DNA of 64,000 nucleotides from Allodiplogaster sudhausi (lineage: Eukaryota > Nematoda > Chromadorea > Rhabditida > Diplogasteridae): assembly GCA_945643635.1 (NCBI GenBank), contig CALZFC010000030.1, positions 186,001 to 250,000 of the forward strand. Direction: 5' to 3'. The translations under genes were made by a program, and so were the position numbers. Below are positions 33,411 through 45,602 of this stretch, piece after piece (positions within the stretch are counted from its first letter, which is position 1; every line of letters begins with the position of its first letter). The notes under the pieces are model-generated. The model saw only the letters and a program-made list of their open reading frames with translations, was not told the DNA's origin and searched no databases.

Positions 33411-34336
33411 GAATAATGGTCCCGCAATCGGCATCCAAATTGAAAGCCTGCCGCCTGCCACGCAGATGTCAGGAGGAAATCGACGCCCTAAGTCATCGCG
33501 ACTAATAATAAGTATTTGACTTACCCTCCTATTTTGCATCGGTCAATCTGGTCTAGAACGCCAACTCCAGCCATTTTGAAAAAAGATGTGTGTACAGCAA
33601 AACAGGGGGAGACCGAGCAACATTCTTGGAAGCGTGCATATCGGTTTGCACAGCCGACATTGGCCGGATTTTTCTCAACAGGTCAGCTCCCAATGCAATT
33701 GTTTAAGCACAAATTTCTGTGGAAAGAGTGCAAGGGCAGCAGCACTGAAATTAGAGAATCGCAGCTTTCCGAAAACGTTTTTTTAGAGAACTAGCCATAT
33801 TTAAGCTAGTGGCAGCTAGAGTCCTTCCGTGCAGGACACTTCATGGTTCAAATGTAAATTTTGAATTGTATGGTCAAACAGACTGTCTTTATTTCTTCTA
33901 GTTGCAGCCTAGCCGACTGTTGAGAATTCATTGTTGGTGAAATATACTACTACTTATAAGCAGTCTATTGGTGGTCCATCTCACTTCTACCTATAATTCT
34001 CAATGTTTGAGACATTAAAATGAATATCTCTGCCAAATGTGAAGAAATAAAATCAAACATAATTGGCCACAAACACAAAACAAATTGTGAAGCTATTGTG
34101 TTTACGAGGAAATACATGCGGAGTGTTTGCTCTTGGGATCCAACTCACACTGTTGACTCATATTTGTTCCTCTCTCATCTCTATACCTAATATTTACAGT
34201 AAGTCCCATCCACTGTGCTACCCCCGATTTCGTTAAGAACATTAATTTACCGATTGTAGAATGTATAACTAATTACATGTTGTTGGCATATCACATGAAA
34301 TATTTATTGAATATGTACGTGCAATCTGAAGGAAAT
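33411..34336. other. Spacer between convergent lipase-like genes
   Basis: Mostly featureless. At 34125-34260 there is a decayed match to the secreted-peptide cassette found at 17953, 41222 and 51961 (TTTGCTCTTGG then ACTGTTGACTCA). No gene. Confidence 0.45.
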
Positions 34337-35743
34337 TCAGACGCAGCCGTTCACTCCGTAGGATGGCAGCGCCTTTCCGTAGTAGTTCTTATTATCATCG
34401 GGCGAGAAATGTGGGTTTCTGAAGTTAGCCAAGCTTAGGAACGCAAAATCGCAGTAATATGAGAATGTCTGACCCGTTAGAGCACGTTGGGTCTTCAAAT
34501 TCGGCACAAGTCTTGAACGAGGCGCCCTCTGCCATTCCATTGGGGTAGAAGATCTGCAAATAACAGTAAAATAGATAATCAAACTACTAAGTAAGAGAAA
34601 TGAACATATTTATATCAACCTCGCGAGAATGGTGCTGGAAATTCAGTCCCAAGGAAGAGAAGAACGGGACGACCGCTGGAAGATGAGGCACAATATCGTG
34701 TCGATTGGTGACGCGGAATGACTCGGGAACCTATTAAAATATATATAAACGAGAAAGAACACAAGTAATTTCTTTACAGTAGGAGAACTCTGAAGTGCAC
34801 AGACCAGACTGTCGAACGCTTTAGCAAAGTGCTCGTTGCCGGTACGTGGCTGGCCAAAAGTGACGAGAAGAATCTTCTCCTTGGGGAAGAGGTTCCTAGC
34901 TGAAATCTCACCAGCCGCAATCGCAGCCATCGCAGCTCCCATCGAATGACCAGTCACCTAGAAACTCAGATGCCAATCACGATTTCCTTTCTGGCCTTCT
35001 CAGGCTCACCCAGAGCTTGTAGGTGGGATTTTCTTTGGCGAGCTTCGTGAAGGATTCAGAGAGGCCGTTATTCCATGGCGCGCTGAACGCGTTGTAGTAG
35101 TAGCGCCCAACCGATCCGCCACCAAAGAAAATGACCTAAAAGCGGGTTCCGGATGTATTATAAATAAAACAATTGGATAGAAAAAATCCAATATCTGCAG
35201 TTTTCAAACTAACACGTGGGCCAATTACGCTGCCTAGAGAGAGGAGTTGTGTCGTGCTGTTTGATCCTCTGAAGAAAGTCAAACTTGGTACTGACATGAG
35301 ATCAAAAAATCTGTTATCTCGTCTAACCGGAAAGAGAGGATGATAGCCTGGTCTGCATGGGAAACAGCAACGAAGCCTGAGCAATTGTTGTTAAAGACAT
35401 CGCATTTCGAATCCACTTGGCGAACGAGCTGGAAGAAAACAACTTTCGTAATTTTAAGATACAGTTTTCCTCCGTCATATTCCTCCGCTAAAGCTCAGAT
35501 CGAACATCGTAATATTATTTCGCTAAAGAGCCGAATGTTTCTTTTTATGAAGAGGTCGACTCAATGAAAGCGAGAAAAGCTAACGGTTGCGCCGGGAAGT
35601 TTATTGGTGATACATTTCTGTGGCTCGGACGAGTACGCAGCTGCGCTGAGAGGGTACAGCTTCTCCTTCGTCAGCTTTTCATCGAAGGCCCCTGAGGCTA
35701 CTGCAGGAAGAAGAAGCAGCAGAGCAGCCAAGAGCACGGACAT
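34337..35743 (-). CDS. Secreted class-3 lipase-like protein (copy 3), intact
   Basis: Minus-strand mirror of copy 2 with the same eight-exon structure. It starts MSVLLAALLLLLPAVASG, keeps GHSMG, RHDIVPHLP and FQHHSRE, and ends SYGVNGCV. Differences from other copies include VSHADQA instead of VSPADQA, a GGGSVGRYYYNAF exon, and FSPDDNKNYYG near the end, again with Asn where a catalytic His is expected. All junctions keep phase and no stops are seen. Expected to be exported. Copies 2 and 3 probably arose by inverted duplication and have since diverged more than copies 4-6. Confidence 0.85.
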
Positions 35744-35805
35744 CTTCGAGGAGAATTGCAGAGAAGGAACTGAAGTACTGGTGATGTTGTATCTCTCACC
35801 GGTGA

Positions 35806-35813
35806 GCTTTTAT
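35806..35813 (-). promoter_or_regulatory. TATA box of lipase-like copy 3
   Basis: TATAAAAG on the minus strand, 63 bp upstream of the ATG. Confidence 0.6.
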
Positions 35814-36100
35814 ATCTTCTTTCAAGTCGTCGAGCGAGATCCGCCACGTTTGAAACTGTTTGCCTACGAAGGATCTGCACAGACAATTCTCTCATAGACT
35901 AACATCGAGCATGCAAACGAACAATGCACAAATCACTAATCCAATACTTCCGCTTTTTTAAATTTCTATTTTCCTGCCTCTCTATATGCCATATGCTTCA
36001 AGGGTGTGTCTCTTTTATAATATCGATAATCAACATTTTTGTTTTAGATACACTCTCCCAACATTACAGAAATTTGAATTAAGTGTATTTTTAAAGGAAT

Positions 36101-36342
36101 GTTCTCTTTCTATGTCCCCTTTCAATCATTAGCATGGTTATTTCTTTTCCATTGCCTTTGTGTTTTCATGGCATTATTCAGTCTCGCCTCCCTGGCTCTT
36201 CGTGAGCGATCGCTCCCGACATTGCTGGAATAGTGTTGGATAGGTTCTTCTAGATAAACCAGCCACTCGCCTATCCCTTTTCTCTTCTTCCGCATCCAAA
36301 GGCAAAGAAGTGGACTAAAATAGTAGCATTTTGTTATTACAT
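36101..36342 (+). mobile_element. Diverged solo LTR
   Basis: Resembles the 300-bp LTRs at 46023 and 48713: it shares CATTGCCTTT, TGGCTCTTCGTGAGCG, AAGTG..CT.AA.TA and the end TTGTTATTACA, and starts TGTTCTCTTT..TGTCCC. It is shorter and clearly older, with no internal region or clear target duplication. Confidence 0.6.
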
Positions 36343-36619
36343 ATTTACTACATTTTTATACATATGTATTGTAGAGACCATGAAACCGTATGAAACCGTA
36401 GTCGTATAATTACATATAGTAATCATAATTTTCTATATTTGTTGGCATCATGAAGGGAATTTATTTCGTTCTCACTTACTGATAATCATATGTACATGAC
36501 TACATAAGTATGAAATTTACACAACTTTCTGAGTATTGCTTTCCTTCACATTGCTCTGTTGGGTAATTCATGCTCATATAGAAATGTAGTACAATACCGG
36601 ATGGCACTGCGAAAAGGGG

Positions 36620-36850
36620 TGGGGTGGCCCAGTGGCAAGTGGCGCCGCCTCTCATTCCTCCCCTGCCAAAAATGGCAGGTTCGCCCCCCGCCCCGCTCCG
36701 CGATCGACCATTACCAAATCCAATTCATAGACGCTGCTTCTGGAGAAACGGTGGGCTCGCCAGAATAAGAGCCCAATGTCTGCGGCCACTTCGTCAGATT
36801 CCGGCAGGTGAAGAATCTTCGAAATCCCTCCCATCCTGGATCCCTCGACT
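36620..36850 (+). mobile_element. tRNA-derived SINE-like element
   Basis: A-box-like TGGCCCAGTGGC at 36625-36636 and B-box-like GGTTCGCCCCC at 36678-36688, about 40 nt apart as in RNA polymerase III promoters. A GC-rich body unlike the surrounding DNA follows. The end is not defined. Confidence 0.5.
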
Positions 36851-37013
36851 ATTCACTAAGCCTTGATTTAACCGGATAAAACCTTTTTTTAAACTGCGAA
36901 AATGGCAGAATTTATCATAAATCGGTCTCTTAAAAATATAAATAATAATGCGACAAGTACAACCAACGTCATTGTTTAGGAGAGTGAAAAATGAAGACAA
37001 CATAAAATTCCTT

Positions 37014-40000
37014 TTAAAGGGGAATCATACGGACATCTCTCTTAGCCCGCAAAACCGCATGTCTATTGTTCGGAGATGTGGTAAAATCTCGTGAACGCTC
37101 CGTGACACTCGGCGTTGGCAGCTTCGCCTTGCTGCGGCAATAGAAGATTGACGAGAGCGCCTTGCGATATTCAGTGCTCAAAGGCTGCACAGATTGGTGT
37201 TCATTTTTATTATAAGATAACAGACTAATGGCATAGTTGTTTTCGTTTTTGAAATTTAATTTGCGGAAGAATATCATCGTTAGTGCATCCATCAAAAATT
37301 ACTCGGTTCTTGCGTGTTCACCAAACGTGCACCACAAACTAATGGACTCGCTAAACTATTACAAATGTCTCTGGTTGCTGCGAGCTAATGTCTGTTCTCG
37401 GGTAACAAGAATTCGATTAGCGACTGTTCCGCGTGAAGGCATAGGAGTTTACTACAGCTATTAAAGTAATAGAAATTATATCTCAATGGCATGCGCGCAT
37501 TCGTTTGCAAATTATTTTGAATGCCACTCGTTTAGGAAAGTTCAAAGTTAGAACCAACCTTGTGAGGAAGAGAATGACGACATTAGTGGTGACGGAAGTG
37601 TTGACGAAGAGACCAGCAACGAGTGTAACTTCCAGTGGCAAACCATTTGTTTCGTCGACGAAGATGCAAGCGAAGAAGTCAATGGCGAAGGTCGCTGTCG
37701 ACCCACCGACCACCACGACCGTGATTATCAGCATGGAGCGGAAGATACGGCGGAGGGAGCGAGAGTTGCCTGGAGAGAAAGAAAGAGAGATAGAGAGAAG
37801 GAGAGATAGAAAAAGTAGGAAGAGGTGTGCCCTGTGCCTTCGGCAAATGAGATTTCCTCACATGACTGTTCGCATAGTTGTTGCAAAAGTGCACAGCGCT
37901 GGGATCGGTGCAGTCCAATCGGGTCCATCCCGGGTCCGACGGGCTCCCAACGTGACCCAATTATTAAAATACACCTAGCACGATTAATTTTTGAACACGC
38001 GTGACCCCTCTAGCCTCTCACTTTGCAACCATTCTTGGCAAATTGCCACGCCTGAGCGTAGCCTTCAACCCCGAGCGATGCTCTGCCCATCTGAAGCTGG
38101 CATTTTGCCAACTTCATCTAACTTGGATAACTAAAAGACAGCAAAAAAGCTTTATTCAACGAAACAAAAATCAAACATAAGCCCCCCTGACCGTGAGAAT
38201 ATGCTCTTTTCGATCAGAAACTTCTCACAAATCGCGATATTTTTCATTCTTTATACAGTGTAAAATGCAAAGTAAAAGACAATTACAAAAACAAAGAAGT
38301 ACTTCCATAATAGCAAATGTTGCCATGCTCCTTTCGCTCTCGAAAGAGCTACTCGGCGGACTTACAGGCAACATCGAGACAAGAGGGAGGGTTGAAGCCA
38401 GAGGTTGGGCCAGAGCAGCGGGGTCAGCCCTATCCGTCCAGCCGCGACATCACCCGAAGACATCCTGCATAGAAAGAAGATGTGATAGAAGAAGCGAGAG
38501 ATTCAGACAAAGAAAACGAGAGAGGGGAGGAGGGAGAGAAAGATAGAAAGAGAAAGAACATACAATTCAAACTTGCTTAGTTGGGAACTTACAACAAGGA
38601 TCTGCGCGGGTTTCAAAAAGGCATAAGCACTAATATCGCATATTTCGTGAGCAAAATTTTACGGCGTGGATAAAAGATTGAAATAATATAATAGCATTTA
38701 AGAAGTTTAAAAAGACTTAAAATATCAAGCTCATGTAGTCATGCCGATGTTGTCCTTGATCATTGATCATTGTCCTTGTTCAAGTCCATGTCCTTGAACG
38801 AATAAAATAGTCAAATTAACATCTGGCAATAATGGGAGAAAAAGAACAGTTCTAAGCATACTTATTATCTCCTTTCTTTTAATCGACCTGCAATCACATT
38901 CATTTCAAGGTTTAACTCTTTCGGTTACTAAACATAGCAAGATATACGGCTGATTTAACGAATAAAGAATCAGAGCAAGAAAATGTTTCAAAGAACCTTC
39001 TTTGCTGACTCCTACGACGACACTGCGCCTCGTTGCCGTGCACAACCTCGAGCCGATGACTAAACGGTTCACTAAAATCATATCAACGGATGTTATCAAC
39101 ATTAAAACACAATAACTATAGGAATTATCACCAATTCAATATCGAAGAACAAGTATGAGTACGCACAGCTGATTCGATCTTCATGATGAATTCTCAATTT
39201 TTCATACCTGCGTTTGTATTGCACGGAATTTTTTCATACAGTAGAAACATCTTACGGAATTGCACAGTGGCACGATTGGACTGCCCATTGCATCGCCCCC
39301 ATACATTGCCCAGCGCTCTGAAAGTGAGTTTACGTCAAAATTGGCTTATATAAAGAAAACAACTTATGTAAGAGGAAGCAAATACCCTAATTCTGTCCGG
39401 ATTGTACGTGCAAATGCACCTGTAAGAAAATGTTCTAAGCTAAGCGTTAAAGAAGTACTGCGTCATTTTAAGTGCTTGTTCCTATGGGAATCTCAGTGTA
39501 GTCAACCATACTCTTAAACTGTTGTCACCAACAAAAATATGAAGTAAAAAATTGCTCAGAAACATTGAGTTACCAGCGAACGAGAAAAGTTCGGAAAGAG
39601 AGAAAATCTGGGCGAATTATCATGAACACTGCGCTCAAACCTGCCTTACTGACAATTCAGGCATTTCCTGTTAGGATTTAGCGACTTCAAAGCTCTTTTA
39701 AAGTGCTTTAATGATCTACGATCGTCGAGGTTAATGCTAAGCTCACGTTCTTCTAAATTACCGAATGGACTTCGGCTACCGGATTAATATTAATTAATCG
39801 CTGTCAAAACGTCGCTGGTAGTTTGTTTTTTGTTGAAGAAAAGAGTTTCTTGTCGATTTGGCCAATGTAAGAGACGTATGTTAAAAGGAACTTAAAAAAA
39901 TAAAGGCGAATACAAAATAAAATTTAAAATCATGTCGGATCCCACCGAGCCTCTGCAGCCTTCGCCAGATGACAAGGTAAATGAAGAGTGCAGTCGCATT

Positions 40001-41061
40001 TAGTGCCATTGTTCCGTCTATCCACACAAGCGCAGCTGCTCGGTGGAACAGCGATGGAAATGAGCACGGAAATGGGCTCAAATATATTGATCTACTTTCT
40101 GTTTTAGATATTGGTGTATTATTTGCGAAAATAATTCATGTAATAGTCAAAAATCAGCAGATCTAAGAGTAATCATCTGAACACTATTCAGGGGCATCCC
40201 TACAGGCAGTTTTGAACCATTTCTTAGAAAAATAAAATAACTTATATTGAATAAGCAAGAAATATAATAAGAATCATAATACTAAAATCAAAAAGCAGTA
40301 CGTTCATTAGTGCAATTCACTTTGGTTAAAGATATAAGAAAAAAAAAGCACTGTCAAGCACTTACTCCCGGCCAAGAAACAAGAGGACAATTGATATTTG
40401 AGCGCAAGTACAAGCTGAGACGAACAAGAGATGTCCAGAAAGATAGAGCATCCTGTTCTTGCTCTTATAACTGATTAAGTTTCTTCTCCTTATCACATAT
40501 AGTTAACTCACTAAGTGATTGCTGCACAAGCGAGAAGCCGGTCGACCGCAATCGAGACAATCAGAGCCGAGCCAGCGAGTATACCCACCACTGGAATTAC
40601 CTATAAAAAACCCCATTTAAATCTTCATATTGATAATCCCAAATCACAAAGTCGATTCTTTCCATCTTCAGAGGTCTCCTCCTAAGGGTCCCGATCTCTA
40701 TTTAGACCTCAATAGCGAAGCATGTCATTGGAGTCGTGATTATCGGGCCAAAGATAGGTCCGCTGATCATTGGCAGATGGCCGCAGACGTGGAGGGCATC
40801 CATGAGAGAGCAGAGAGCGATCAGAATGTTGCATGAGCTTCGGAGTTGTCTGAAAAAAAAATTTTTTTTTTTAATAATTAAAAAAATTAAGTGTATTAAA
40901 AAAAGTTTGACAATTTTTGCTCGTTAAAACCATAGTCCAGCAAAAAAAATCACCAACTTGTTGCGAATCGTTGCTCCGACGACGCACAAATTGCCAAAGA
41001 CGCCAAAAACGACAAAGAAGAGATAAAAGAACGTTAGGATGTCTGCGAATGTCGCCTTCAT
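37014..41061 (-). CDS. srsx-like seven-TM chemoreceptor with a 2.2-kb intron
   Basis: Exons: 41061-40958 (TM1, begins MKATFADILTFFYLFF), 40849-40708 (TM2), 40600-40512 (TM3, SIAVDRLLACAAITY), 40470-40367 (TM4, LYLSGHLLFVSAC), 40076-39946 (TM5), 37769-37559 (TM6-7, FVNTSVTTNVVILFLTR) and 37176-37014 (tail ending RMIPL). Exon sizes and phases equal those of the intact gene at 18302. No stop or frameshift was found, so it may be functional. The TM5-TM6 intron (37770-39945) is far larger than in paralogues and holds repeat-like DNA, so splicing efficiency is uncertain. Same family role as above; ligand unknown. Confidence 0.7.
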
Positions 41062-41221
41062 ACTAGAATATTATATAATGGACTGGTAGATATCTTTTGA
41101 ATCTGAAGACTCGAGTCTGCTGCCCACTTGGAATATGATTTTCTCGGCAACATGTTTAAAAAAAGATGTATACACATGCACAAAGATTACACAGAGGTTA
41201 ATTAATTTTGCGAATGGATTC

Positions 41222-41449
41222 TCACGCTCCCGCAGAAATGCATTGGATAATTGTTGTTGGAAACTCAATGAGCATCAAAAAGAAGACACAGAGTTGATAC
41301 AGATGATGTAAATATACTTTGAAGTATTTTTTAAATATTGGATATAAGGATACATCTAAAGAAAGAAAATGTGAGTCGTGAGTGGGAGTCGCATTCATTC
41401 CAAGAGCGAACAAAAGAATGCAAAAATGTATAAAAGCAACCTTGAACAT
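41222..41449 (-). CDS. Possible small secreted peptide, 75 aa
   Basis: Starts MFKVAFIHFCILLFALGMNA, a good signal peptide, then TPTHDSHFLSLDVSLYPI and a basic, aromatic stretch ending ISAGA. Identical in the inverted copy at 51961-52188, and related to decayed copies at 17953 and about 34130. It lies 161 bp upstream of the receptor start at 41061 on the same strand, so it could instead be leader sequence. No family recognised. Confidence 0.35.
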   Translation of the reverse strand: MFKVAFIHFCILLFALGMNATPTHDSHFLSLDVSLYPIFKKYFKVYLHHLYQLCVFFLMLIEFPTTIIQCISAGA

Positions 41450-41780
41450 TGTTCAACTAATTCTATACCAAAGAAAAAGTGAGACAAAAAATTACTTTTA
41501 AAGTAGCCGCTTCTCAAGGAACCATCATAATTGCTTGTCCCAAAAAGTCCTCTATAACTTGTCAAAGAAGAATAGAAAAGATCCTATCTGTTTTTAAAAA
41601 AAATATTGAAATTGAGCAGCAGTCACAAATTCCCATCTAACCTGAACAGCAAATCAGTTGCAAGTTATTTTCATATTTTGTATGAATATTTGGTAATGAA
41701 ACTCCTAAACAGAATCATAAAATCTTAACCATTGCTATTGGTCACAGAAGTATCGTCTTACATACATATGTACATATGTA

Positions 41781-42278
41781 CAGTCCCAACCCAACATTTC
41801 AGGTACATAAATGAATTAGATTAATTAGATTAATTTAAATAATTTCAATTGGAATTTCAGCGATATTAGGCACTTTTACGCAGTTTCTTGTGTTTGTTAG
41901 GGTGGTTTTTGACATGCTGAACAAGTACATATAGTCAGATTAAAAAAAAATCTCAAATGACCGTTTAAAAACGAATTCGGCCGGTTTTAGGAGGGCCATG
42001 ACCGTCTTTTAGGTGCTGTCGATCTTGTGTTATCGAAGACACCTAAAAGACGGTCATGACTCTCCTAAAACCGGCTGAATTCGTTTTTAAACGGTTCTTT
42101 GAGCTTCTTTTAAAATCTGACTGTATGTACTTGTTCAGCATGTCAAAAACCACATTAACATACACAAGAAACTGCGTAAAAGTGCCTAATATCGCTCAAA
42201 TTTCAATTGAATTTTTTTTATTTAAATTAACCTAATTAATCTAATAAATTTATGTACCTGAAATCTTGGGCGGGACTG
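41781..42278. mobile_element. Palindromic Tc1/mariner-type MITE, about 498 bp
   Basis: The left half is the reverse complement of the right half. Ends CAGTCCCAACCCAACATTTC / CAGTCCCGCCCAAGATTTC are flanked by TA. The centre holds GACCGTCTTTTAGGTG and its inverse. Terminal sequence is shared with 27699-28181, but the interiors differ. No ORF. Confidence 0.8.
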
Positions 42279-43429
42279 TATGTAAAGGCTGCAGCAGCAC
42301 TCATGAGTTAGTGGTCTCGGATTGAGTTGCTCTTAGCGTCTCGAGCCAAATTAAATTCAAAATCAGAGAAAATTATTCACAGGACCTTATAAGTATTTTT
42401 GAACAATTCTAAAAAATACTGCATAGTTGATTTCAAGATCTGTGTAATCTCTCGATCTGCTCGGAGCCGCTCAAACCCTTACGAACATCCAAATTTTTTT
42501 AGATCCCTTCTAATTCAATAAACAAGAGCAATTTACCAAAGTCCTTGAACTATATGGATACACGAAAGAAGGCTGAATTCAATACACCTACAAGGCATGT
42601 GATTCATTTGTTCCAAACAAATGGAAGATCACGGGGCCATTACTAATATCTTCGAATTCCTTACATATTTGCTCTTCTGTTTTTCATATTTCTATAGAAT
42701 GAAATATACCGTGAAGACGAGTCTCCTTCAGCATTCTTCTCTGCCGTCTTCTTCTGCACTGCATCTTTAAGTTTCAGCCACAAATACAATAGCCTTTGTC
42801 TTCGTTGGAAACGAGTACGCGTTTCGAAATACGCTTTAAAGGAAAGGTATTTCTGTTTTCACTCGGGGATAAGATGGCACTGCTCTTTGAAGCATACTCG
42901 TAAGCTCTTCGGTCCCATCGATTTTCCTCGGGATATGTTTGGAAAGACGGAATAATTGTGACGACGACTGTTACTAACTCTCCACATTATCTCTGGCTTC
43001 TCATGGATTTTGTTTCGAAGTCAACACTTCCTAGACCACGAACTGCGTCATCCTACAAAACACTTTATTTAACTCATTCATTGGCTGTTATCTAAAAGTA
43101 GGGAAGCTCTTTGTGAATTGGAAGCGAATTCACCTGAGTAGACATACATATATGTATGTGCATATGGTATTTTTTTTATACGTGAATCAGTTTCATGAGG
43201 CAAAAGAAATTGGGGAAGATATATTTTAAAATATATTTAAAAATATTTTCGAAGCATGGGATGTTGATAGTTGGAACTCTGCATAATATTCAAATTACAA
43301 TTATTTATCGATCAACACAGCATATGAACACGAACGCAGCAAAGTGTAATGTTAATTCGTTAATAGCAGGCACATATTAGTTAATATATGTATGCACTTT
43401 ACTATGATCGTCACAATCTGTAATTTCTT

Positions 43430-44784
43430 TCAGATGCAGCCGTTCACTCCGTAGGATGGCAGCGCCTTTCCGTAGTAGTCCTTATTATCAGCGGCCAAGA
43501 AGATTGGGTTGCTATAAGTTAGCCAAGTTTAGGAATGCAACGTCGCAGGAATATGAGAATGTCTTACCCGTTCGAGCACGTCGGGTCTTCAAATTCAGCA
43601 CAAGTCTTGAACGAGGCGCCCTCTGCCATTCCATTGGGGTAGAAGATCTGAAAATAACAGTAAAATAGATGAACATATTTATATCAGCAGTAACCTCGCG
43701 TGAATGGTGTTGGTACTTCAAGCCCAAGGAAGACGCAAATGGCAAGATGGACGTTGGAAGGTGAGGTACAATATCAAGTCGGTTATTGATGCGGAATGAT
43801 TCAGGCACCTAATTATATATCGATAAATTAGAATGAAAGCCAGTAATCTCGAGAAAATAGGAGAACGATGAAATACATAGACAGACCAGACTGTCAAATG
43901 CTTTAGCAAAGTCCGCGTTGCCGGTACGCGGCTGGCCGAAAGTGACGAGAAGAATCTTCTCCTTGGGGAAGAGGTTCTTAGCTGAAATCTCGCCAGCCGC
44001 AATCGCAGCCATCGCAGCTCCCATCGAATGACCAGTCACCTAAAACTCAGATGCCAATCACGATTTCCTTTCTGGCCTTCTCAGGCTCACCCAGAGCTTG
44101 TAGGTGGGATTTTCATTGGCGAGCTTCGTGAAGGATTCAGAGAGGCCGTTATTCCATGGCGCGCTGAAGGCGTTGTAGTAGTAGCGCCCAATCGCTCCGC
44201 CACCAATGAAAATGACCTAGAGAGGGTTCAGAATTTATTTATGTGCTGTTTTCTGACTGACACGAGGGCCAATTACGCTAGCCAAAGAGAGGAGTTGTGT
44301 CGGGCTGTTTGATCCTCTGAAGCAAGTCAACCTTGGGTCTGAGATCAGAAATATCTGTTATCTCGTCTTACCGGAAAGAGAGGATGATAGCCTGGTCTGC
44401 AGGGGAAACAGCGACGAAGCCAGAGCAATTGTTGTTAAAGACATCGCATTTCGAATCCACTTGGCGAACGAGCTGGAAGTGAACAACATTCGTGATTTTA
44501 AGATACAGAACATGGTAGTATTCTACCACTAAAGCTCAGATCGAACACTATAATATTATTTTGTTAAAGAGCCGAAGTTTCCTTTTCCCAAAGAGATCGA
44601 GAGAGAGAAAGAAAAGAAAGCTAACGGTTGCTCCGGGAAGTTTATTGGTGATACATTTCTGTGGCTCGGACGAGTACGCAGCTGCGCTGAGAGGGTACAG
44701 CTTCTCCTTCGCCAGCTTTTCATCGAAGGCCCCTGAGGCTACTGCCGGAAGAAGAAGCAGCAGAGCAGCCACGAGTACGGACAT
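43430..44784 (-). CDS. Secreted class-3 lipase-like protein (copy 4), intact
   Basis: Eight exons on the minus strand. Signal peptide MSVLVAALLLLLPAVASG; exons with CDVFNNNCSGFVAV, FRGSNSPTQLLSL, GRYYYNAFSAPWNNGL, GHSMGAAMAAIAAGEISA-KNLF (Lys instead of Arg), a VPESFR exon with NRLDIVPHLP (written NN in sister copies and INN here), YQHHSRE, IFYPNGMAEGA and FLAADNKDYYG. Intron 3 is about 25 bp shorter than in copies 5 and 6. The Ser and Asp of the triad are present, with Asn at the expected His place. It has its own TATA box. Nearly identical to copies 5 and 6, so very recent. Confidence 0.85.
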
Positions 44785-44854
44785 CTTCGACGAGGATTGC
44801 AGAGGGAAATGAAAGGACTGAAGTGATGGTGATGTTGTGACTCTCACCGCTCAG

Positions 44855-44862
44855 CTTTTATA
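44855..44862 (-). promoter_or_regulatory. TATA box of lipase-like copy 4
   Basis: TATAAAAG on the minus strand, 71 bp before the ATG, preceded by GAAAGCAGA as in copy 2. Confidence 0.6.
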
Positions 44863-45314
44863 TCTGCTTTCAAATCATCCAACTAGATCCGCCACGTTTG
44901 AAACTGTTGGCCAGCGATGGAGTCGTCCAAAAATCTATCATAGACTAGCATTATACGGAGCAAACGAACATACATACCACAAATCTCTGTTCCAATATTG
45001 CTAGTCTTTGTATACTCTTTCTTTTGATATCTGAAACGCATATGACTGCTACATCTCTCAATGCGAAATGAGTCAAAAGTGCTGTCAAAGAAGTTATTTG
45101 CTGCATGTGTTTCGTTCATGAAAGTCATAATCATTCTGTTTATTATACTATAGTAGCGAGAGAAATTTCAATTTAGGGTATTTACTACATATTCACGGAG
45201 CAGAGTCATCTTGAGATTAATTGATAGATTGACTTTCATATCCACCCACTTAACGAATAAAATTTAAAAAAAAAAATTTTCTCATAATATTCTTTCAAAT
45301 ATTTGGACCACGGA

Positions 45315-45558
45315 GATATGACGCGATTTGCGAGAGTATCAAAATGGCAGGGGACCCGGAAAAATTAGATTTCGCTCAAAAGCTCTTTATAGGTACTTTT
45401 TAACACGGCGAAACGATTGGAATGGGTCCGGGAGTCTGAAAACGCCATTTTGGCGAGTTGTGCGAGATTTAAAATTCGAGAGCTCGGAGAGACATGCCGA
45501 GATGTCCGCACATTCGCGTTCGCAGATTCGCGCACAATAAAGCAATATTTATAAAAAT
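45315..45558 (+). mobile_element. Truncated left arm of a foldback element
   Basis: Starts TATGACGCGATTTGCGAG and matches the left arm of the complete element at 54694-55966. It is cut at 45558 by the inversion junction. Confidence 0.75.
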
Positions 45559-45602
45559 CATCACTTCAGTCCTTTCATTTCCCTCTGCAATCCTCGTCGA
45601 AG

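Larger units (their letters stand above)
35814..37013. other. Intergenic with solo LTR and SINE-like element
   Basis: Apart from the two mobile elements listed separately, I see only AT-rich DNA. Confidence 0.45.
41127..44828. repeat. Inverted duplication, arm A
   Basis: The reverse complement of this arm reappears at 45559-52283 (minus the LTR element) with few differences. It contains lipase-like copy 4, the secreted-peptide ORF and a palindromic MITE. A 730-bp spacer separates the arms. Confidence 0.85.
42955..45558. repeat. Direct duplication, first copy (lipase-like copy 4 plus flank)
   Basis: Repeats at about 52319-54930 in the same orientation with scattered substitutions and small indels (for example 13 bp near the promoter and 7 bp at about 45312). 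Confidence 0.85.

Noticed and set aside
43195..43380. 61-codon ORF found three times (43195, 50215 reverse, 52560)
   Set aside because: It exists in three copies only because the DNA was triplicated. It lies downstream and antisense of the lipase-like genes, AT-rich, with no splice or start support.
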